29,359 nt of DNA, taken from positions 1-29,359 of the forward strand of contig JANRJY010000016.1 of NCBI GenBank assembly GCA_033763735.1, given 5' to 3'. The first letter of the stretch is position 1; the number at the start of each line of letters is the position of its first letter. The stretch comes from JANRJY01 sp033763735. GTDB lineage: Bacteria > Bacteroidota > Bacteroidia > Cytophagales > UBA9547. Below, in pieces: positions 24,161-29,359 of this stretch. The position numbers and the translations under genes were made by a program. Below the pieces are notes generated by a model. It made no database searches. It was not told where the DNA came from and saw nothing but the letters and a program-made list of their open reading frames with translations.

Positions 24161-27100
24161 TTATTTGATAACAACTCTATAAGCTTGTTTGGTTTGCTTA
24201 TTGATAACCACATATATACCACTGGCTATACTACTAATATCAACTATTTGTGTGCCTTTTTCAATTGAGGTTGATAACACACTAGTTCCTGTGATATGTA
24301 CCAATTCAATTTCTGTTGGAGTTGCACTTGAAATAGAAAGTACATTTTCGGCAGGGTTAGGATAAATCATAAATATATTTTCAACTTCATTTGTTGTAGT
24401 GGTTGGGTTGGATACATTGCTTATTTTAACAAAAACTGTATAAGAAATAGAGCCTCCAGCTTCGTCAACAACCGTGTAAGTAGTGGTATAGGTAGTATCA
24501 AGTTTTATATAAGTAGGTGCAGTACCTAAACTTGGACTTACTGTGGTATTGGCACCTGCTGTAAAGGTTGGAACTAATCCGGTGATAGTTACTCCAAACG
24601 GTAAATTTACATTAATCACATTTCCTACAATTGTTCCTGTTACTGTTGTATTCAACCCTAATTCAGGGTTAGGCAAATATAAAAAGGAACTAATAAATGT
24701 TTCTAATACCCTAACTCTAATTGAATATACTGTGTTATCAATGCCATTTTCTGCGGTTACGGTATAGCCGGCTTGTAAGTAGCTTTGTCCTGAAACGGCA
24801 TTAAAGTTTGGCGATAAGCCATCAGCTATATTGGCAGACGCATTTGGTGAACGCACAATCGTAGGCACCAAACCTGATATTGTAACTCCAGCTGGGAAGT
24901 TTACCGTAATCACATTGCCAGTTATTGCCCCTGTAACTGTGGTATTTAATCCTTTAGAAGGATTAGGTAAGAATACCAAAGAAATAACAGATGAAGCGGA
25001 GCTAAGTGCAGGAGGTGAAATTACGGTTACATTATAAATTCTTTGTACACCTGATTCAGCCGTAACTGTATAGCTAACAACGGAGGTGAAGTCTTTTGTA
25101 AAACCTGAAATTGGATTTATTGTAGCTAATCCAGAAATAGAAATACTAGGCGATAACGCGGTTACCGGGGTCCCTCTAGGCATAAGTACTGTAATATTAG
25201 TACCTGAAATGGTAGTTGCGCCATCTTGACCAGGAATGTTAAATCCTAAAATAGAATTTTCATTCGAAAGAATACTTACACCTGCAGTACCTGTAAGTAA
25301 GAAGTCATCGAAACGATAATTTCCAGAACCTACTCCAATAGTGGTTAATGTAAATCTAAAATAAATATTAGGTTTATTTTCAGCCTGAACAGAAACAGGA
25401 ATACCAGAAGCATTTACCAATTGCCATGTACTTGTTGCGGAAGGATGGGTATAACCACTAATCAAGTTCCAAGTAACACCATCTTGACTCCATTCCAATT
25501 TTGGATATATAGGAGTACCACCTGATCCGCCATCATTGGTAAATGTACTGGTTCTTCTGAATCCCCAATTTACTTTCAAAGCTCTCCAGTTTGTCGTATT
25601 GTATCCTCCTGAAGTAATCATAAACACTCCAAAACCTGTGGAGGTACCATTCGAAGTTACTGCATTTATTCCACCTGATGAATTAACATATCCAGCACTT
25701 GGTGCAGAAGTAGTAGCTGCGAAGTGATTGGCATCTCCCGGATTTATTAAAGTACCATCACCTTTCAATCTTGTCCAACCTGTGTAATAAAGCACATTAC
25801 CTGGGACTGTATTAAATGGTTCATTATTATTAATTCCTACACAAGTTAATGCATAGTTATATAATGCTACTGGTAATGATGTTACCGTAATCGTATATAC
25901 TTTAGTTGATAAATTTTCGGCAGTTACTGTAAAAACTATAGGTGAATTAAAATTTCTACTTGATGCGGTAGATGGAGAAATGGTTGCATAAGGAGAGATA
26001 TATACAGAAATCGGAGCAATTAAATCAAGATATGTTCCTCCTGGCACTGTAATATTCACTATTCCATTATTATGATCAATAATATTTGTAATTTGGTTTG
26101 AAGTAACATTAAATCCTAAAATTGAATTTGCGGAACTTAAAGGAGCTCCAAATGCTACTTGAACTGTGTAAACTATCGAATTCAATGATTGAGAGGTAAC
26201 AGTGAATGTAACTGTATTATTATAATTTAACGCAGTTGAAAATGCCGGACTAACAGTAGCGTTTGCAGCAGAAAGAACACCAGAAGCAGTGATATTAGAA
26301 ATATCCAAACCTGAAGGAACTGTAATATTAACTATAGTTCCATTTATAACAGCTTGTCTATTAGCTAAGGTAAATCCTACTATTGAAGTTATTGAAGATG
26401 GAGGAGCGCAATTTATTGTATGACTGCCTAATCCTGCAATATCATCAATAGCAAAACCATCCCATTCCGTTGCCGGATCAAATGCATCTGAGGGGTTAAT
26501 ATCGCCTTGACAAATGCTAACTTTTCTACGAAGAGTTTGGTTTAATGAACTTGTCGGACTAGTACCCCAATTAGTTCCGGGATCTACTCCAATTTGACCA
26601 AAAGCATCAATCAAAGTTCCATTATAGTATAATCCTAAGGCATCATCTCCATTATAGAAAGTAATAGTACTTGTAATACTCGATAAAGCTAAAATTGGTG
26701 CCGAAGCAGCAGAATTAGCAATTACATAGGTACTATTTGCTTTGAAAATCCCAGTTAAAGTAACTCCATTTGAACCTGTAATACTTCCATTTGAATATAA
26801 TAACAAACTTATTGTATGTAATGATAAATCAATATCCACTGAGTTGCCATTAAATATTTCAAGGGCTTTGTTATTGGAGCTACCTTCAATATATTCAGAG
26901 ATAAATATTTTATTCGCATTGATACCACCAACAGATGGAAGAACGTTAAGAGAAACACTATAAATATTAGTTGTGAATGCCTGTGAGGTAACTGTATAAT
27001 TCACTACACCACTAAAGTTTTGAGCAACTCCTGTATTTGGATTTACCGTTGCAAGTGGAGAAATGCTAATAGTGGGAGTTAACGAAGTTAAATTGGTGCC

Positions 27101-29359
27101 AAACGGCACATTTACAAATATTGCATTTCCTGATATTGTCGTTGAGCCCACTTGTGAAGGAATTGAAAATCCAGTAATTGAATTAGCAGTAGATAAAGTA
27201 GTAGCAGCTGTCACAGATACTGTATATACATTAGGTATCAAAGATTGTGAAGTAACCGTATAAGTTATGCTCGTACTGAAATCCTGAGCAACTCCCGTAT
27301 TTGGATTAACCGTTGCAAGTGGAGATATTGCAATTGAAGGAATTAAGGAAGTAACTACTGTACCGAAAGGCATTAAAACAGTAATATTATTTCCTGAAAT
27401 TGTACTTCCAACCATACCTGGAATCGAAAATGAATTGATTGCATTTGCAGTTGATGCGGGTACTACTGAAACGGAAACACTATATATATTGGTAGTTAAT
27501 GCTTGAGAAGTAACTGTATAAGATTTTGTAGTACTAAAATCTTGCGCCACTCCTGTATTAGGGTTAACCGTTGCAAGTGGTGAAATAGTTATCATTGGCG
27601 ATAATGAAGTAATTACAGAGCCAAATGGGAATAATAAACTAATATTATTACCTGAAATGGTGCTGCCTAGCATACCTGGAATAGAAAAACTTGTAATTGA
27701 ATTGGCTGTAGACATTGTAACTCCTGTGAGTGTATACAAATCGGCCCAAGATGTTCCCATAACTATACCATCAATGGTGTAGGTTGATGTACCTGCAGAA
27801 CCTTGTCTTATAGCTATACCTGCAACAGTACTTAAATCTGCCTCTGTTGTGGTGCCTGTAACGAGTGCTGTAGGTTCAGTTGAAGGCATGTTATTTCTAA
27901 ATACAAACAATTCTGCGATGTCGTTAGTAGCACCAGGTACAAAAGTATATTTAGAAACCAACAATACTGTTTCGTTGAATGGTATTTGATCATCAGCTCC
28001 CCATACAAATGTAGTAGAGTTTTTACCTAGCCCAAAATCTACTCCAGTTGCACCAGGCCTTATAGAAATTCTGTTCCAAAAAGCACCTGTAGATGGGCCA
28101 CTAGTTGCATTTACAAAATGTATGGGATAATCACCTGCCCCAGTTACATCAGATATTCTTATTAAAACTCCGGCATATACAGTGCCATTTGTATAATTTG
28201 AAGCTGCAACAGCACCCCTATTTACATCTTCTCGTGTACCAGTAGCATTACCCGCTGTAGCAGCACCGCCTAATGGAATACCTCCCAAGTAATTACCAAA
28301 TACTAAAGATTGATTAATGTATTGAACTGAGTTGCTACCTTGACCGGAGTGTGCATACCAAGTACCCATACCTGCTAAAGTTAAATTGCTATTTGTAGAT
28401 CCATAGTTGAAGTGTTCTATAGTAATTGGTAATGAAACAAATGCAGCAATACTATTTCCACTTACCGTAACCCAAGCCATTTCCATGCCCGAAGCTACTG
28501 TAATGGTTCCCATTGCCATACCTGCCGAGGTGTTTGCCATGAATTTAGTAAAGATAGTACCCGTTACAGAGCCTCCCATTATTGGAAGCATGGCCATTGA
28601 ACCAAAACCAGAACCACTCATTGTGCTTATCATAAAGCCCATAGGTGCGTGAATATTTACAGAAGAAGTAGTTAAGTTCATGCCCATCACCGTGAACATC
28701 ATTTCGCTACTCATCCCACCAAGGGTAACGTTGCCAAATGACAACATGTTTGGTAAGGCAATGAACATTGGCAATGGCGCGGTAGGTTGCACAGCAGTCC
28801 CCGATAAAGTCACAAATGAAAAGGTACTGCCTGCCGAAGGAAAAGGAAAAATTGAAACGATGCCTGTATTCAACCCGGAGGCTGTATTTGAAGGTTTGTA
28901 TCGCGCGTAAATTGTGCCAGATACTGTACCGCTAAACACGCTAAGATATGCAATATCAGAAAAGCCAGATGTGGTTGTACTTACTTCGTACTCTGCGGGT
29001 GCTACCACTATCACTGAGGAAGTAGTTATGTTCATCCCCATTACCGTGAACATCAATTCGCTACTTAAACCGCCTGCAGTTATATTGCCAAATGAAAGCA
29101 TGTTTGGCATACTGTTGAGCATAGGTGTTGATACCGGTGCCGAGGCCACAGTTACAAGCACATTATACACTTGAGTACTCAAATCTTGTGCAGTTACTGT
29201 ATAAGTTACTGCGGAACTAAAGTCTCTTGCAACGCCTGTATTAGGGCTTACTGTAGCTAATGGTGATATAGTAATGGTAGGCGCAAGACTGGTGAGGTTT
29301 GTTCCAAAAGGCATTAGTACAGCAATATTATTGCCCGAAATGGTTGTGGAACCTACTTG
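24161..29359 (-). CDS. Giant T9SS-secreted multidomain repeat protein, N-terminus beyond window
   Basis: The frame is open from the right edge, with 15 more codons before the first ATG at 29314, so the true start is outside; 1732 residues are visible. Numbered from that ATG: Ig-like DUF5018-type repeats of about 86 residues (up to 60, 535-794, 974-1148, 1348-1631) sharing ISPLATVNPNTGVAQDFS and YTVTSQ; two Ig-like domains rich in Met (63-288); a beta-sandwich (about 292-530); a lamin-tail domain (about 800-970, IFISEYIEGSSNNKALEIFNG); a jelly-roll-like domain (about 1149-1345, ending NYRFDDFLLTG); and a T9SS sorting domain (about 1641-1717, IYPNPAENVLSISS, ending YRVVIK). It is a cell-surface or secreted adhesin-like protein. 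Lamin-tail domains often accompany secreted nucleases, and the next gene is one. No enzyme motif is visible. Confidence 0.9.
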   Translation of the reverse strand, partial: QVGSTTISGNNIAVLMPFGTNLTSLAPTITISPLATVSPNTGVARDFSSAVTYTVTAQDLSTQVYNVLVTVASAPVSTPMLNSMPNMLSFGNITAGGLSSELMFTVMGMNITTSSVIVVAPAEYEVSTTTSGFSDIAYLSVFSGTVSGTIYARYKPSNTASGLNTGIVSIFPFPSAGSTFSFVTLSGTAVQPTAPLPMFIALPNMLSFGNVTLGGMSSEMMFTVMGMNLTTSSVNIHAPMGFMISTMSGSGFGSMAMLPIMGGSVTGTIFTKFMANTSAGMAMGTITVASGMEMAWVTVSGNSIAAFVSLPITIEHFNYGSTNSNLTLAGMGTWYAHSGQGSNSVQYINQSLVFGNYLGGIPLGGAATAGNATGTREDVNRGAVAASNYTNGTVYAGVLIRISDVTGAGDYPIHFVNATSGPSTGAFWNRISIRPGATGVDFGLGKNSTTFVWGADDQIPFNETVLLVSKYTFVPGATNDIAELFVFRNNMPSTEPTALVTGTTTEADLSTVAGIAIRQGSAGTSTYTIDGIVMGTSWADLYTLTGVTMSTANSITSFSIPGMLGSTISGNNISLLFPFGSVITSLSPMITISPLATVNPNTGVAQDFSTTKSYTVTSQALTTNIYSVSVSVVPASTANAINSFSIPGMVGSTISGNNITVLMPFGTVVTSLIPSIAISPLATVNPNTGVAQDFSTSITYTVTSQSLIPNVYTVSVTAATTLSTANSITGFSIPSQVGSTTISGNAIFVNVPFGTNLTSLTPTISISPLATVNPNTGVAQNFSGVVNYTVTSQAFTTNIYSVSLNVLPSVGGINANKIFISEYIEGSSNNKALEIFNGNSVDIDLSLHTISLLLYSNGSITGSNGVTLTGIFKANSTYVIANSAASAPILALSSITSTITFYNGDDALGLYYNGTLIDAFGQIGVDPGTNWGTSPTSSLNQTLRRKVSICQGDINPSDAFDPATEWDGFAIDDIAGLGSHTINCAPPSSITSIVGFTLANRQAVINGTIVNITVPSGLDISNITASGVLSAANATVSPAFSTALNYNNTVTFTVTSQSLNSIVYTVQVAFGAPLSSANSILGFNVTSNQITNIIDHNNGIVNITVPGGTYLDLIAPISVYISPYATISPSTASSRNFNSPIVFTVTAENLSTKVYTITVTSLPVALYNYALTCVGINNNEPFNTVPGNVLYYTGWTRLKGDGTLINPGDANHFAATTSAPSAGYVNSSGGINAVTSNGTSTGFGVFMITSGGYNTTNWRALKVNWGFRRTSTFTNDGGSGGTPIYPKLEWSQDGVTWNLISGYTHPSATSTWQLVNASGIPVSVQAENKPNIYFRFTLTTIGVGSGNYRFDDFLLTGTAGVSILSNENSILGFNIPGQDGATTISGTNITVLMPRGTPVTALSPSISISGLATINPISGFTKDFTSVVSYTVTAESGVQRIYNVTVISPPALSSASSVISLVFLPNPSKGLNTTVTGAITGNVITVNFPAGVTISGLVPTIVRSPNASANIADGLSPNFNAVSGQSYLQAGYTVTAENGIDNTVYSIRVRVLETFISSFLYLPNPELGLNTTVTGTIVGNVINVNLPFGVTITGLVPTFTAGANTTVSPSLGTAPTYIKLDTTYTTTYTVVDEAGGSISYTVFVKISNVSNPTTTTNEVENIFMIYPNPAENVLSISSATPTEIELVHITGTSVLSTSIEKGTQIVDISSIASGIYVVINKQTKQAYRVVIK
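26408..26917 (-). other. Lamin-tail domain within the giant protein
   Basis: Residues about 800-969 (from the ATG at 29314) have the lamin-tail pattern: KIFISEYIEGSSNNKALEIF, GNSVDIDLSLHTISLLL, TYVIANSAA, DDALGLYYNGTLIDAFGQIG and SLNQTLRRK. This domain is common next to EEP nuclease domains in secreted bacterial proteins. Confidence 0.8.
26933..27712 (-). repeat. Three tandem Ig-like repeats of about 86 residues
   Basis: Units start with STANSI or STANAI and contain GSTISGNNI (or a close variant), a PFGT/PFGS turn, ISPLATVNPNTGVAQ and YTVTSQ. Boundaries are residues 535, 621 and 708 of the visible protein. The block coding PLATVNPNTGVAQ recurs near bases 27040, 27300 and 27560, and a similar one near 29240, so DNA identity is high enough for recombination between units. 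Confidence 0.85.
28451..29128 (-). other. Methionine-rich Ig-like segment of the giant protein
   Basis: Residues 63-288 are two Ig-like domains of the type usually rich in Ser/Thr. In the second (181-288) I count 18 Met in 108 residues, for example MSSEMMFTVMGMNLTTSS and GMAMGTITVASGMEMAWVTV. The first domain has 6 Met in its first 38 residues and none after. Met occupies strand and turn positions where relatives usually have Ser, Thr, Gln or Ala. Confidence 0.8.

Noticed and set aside
24543..29174. Several plus-strand frames of 60-86 codons across the giant gene
   Set aside because: They recur because the antisense of the Ig repeats is open; none has its own start context or domain.
29312..29314. 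ATG as the true start of the giant protein
   Set aside because: It falls in the middle of an Ig-like repeat and the frame is open to the window edge.

Overview
The window looks like a low-GC Bacteroidota chromosome, probably an environmental Chitinophagia/Sphingobacteriia-like lineage (the class is inference). Supporting signs are several type IX secretion (T9SS) C-terminal sorting domains ending in basic/aliphatic tails, a TonB-dependent receptor with an N-terminal carboxypeptidase-regulatory domain, a PorV/PorQ-family barrel, many lipobox signals, weak Shine-Dalgarno sequences, and one promoter matching the Bacteroidota pattern (TTTG, then TAnnTTTG).

Left part, 1-4925: the start of a secreted or membrane-anchored protein made of near-identical 21-residue repeats (cut by the left edge, minus strand); a response regulator/histidine kinase pair with no gap between the genes; a TetR regulator facing a 64-residue membrane protein across two tandem operator-like palindromes; a glutathione-peroxidase-fold protein that has lost its catalytic residues; and a small lipoprotein followed by a good intrinsic terminator.

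Middle part, 5056-10557: a large AsmA-like protein, an overlapping exported protein of unknown function, cofactor-independent phosphoglycerate mutase (gpmI), and, converging on it with overlapping stop codons, a MNT nucleotidyltransferase/HEPN toxin-antitoxin pair.

Right part, 10680-29359: about 18.7 kb, all minus strand and devoted to the cell surface. In transcription order: a giant T9SS cargo (start beyond the right edge) with Ig-like repeats, a methionine-rich segment, a lamin-tail domain and jelly-roll-like domains; a perfect-stem terminator; then a tightly packed run of a secreted endonuclease/exonuclease/phosphatase-fold (EEP) enzyme, a 690-residue T9SS protein with a Ca-binding-like loop, an 865-residue multi-OB-fold T9SS protein, a lipoprotein with an amidotransferase-like C-terminal half, a TonB-dependent receptor with no SusD partner, a PorV/PorQ-family protein and a beta-propeller lipoprotein. 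The lamin-tail, OB-fold and EEP modules that some bacteria fuse into one large extracellular nuclease are here spread over neighbouring genes. The locus may secrete a nucleic-acid or phosphoester degrading apparatus and import a product through the receptor. This system-level reading is inference and is the best candidate for something undescribed in the window.
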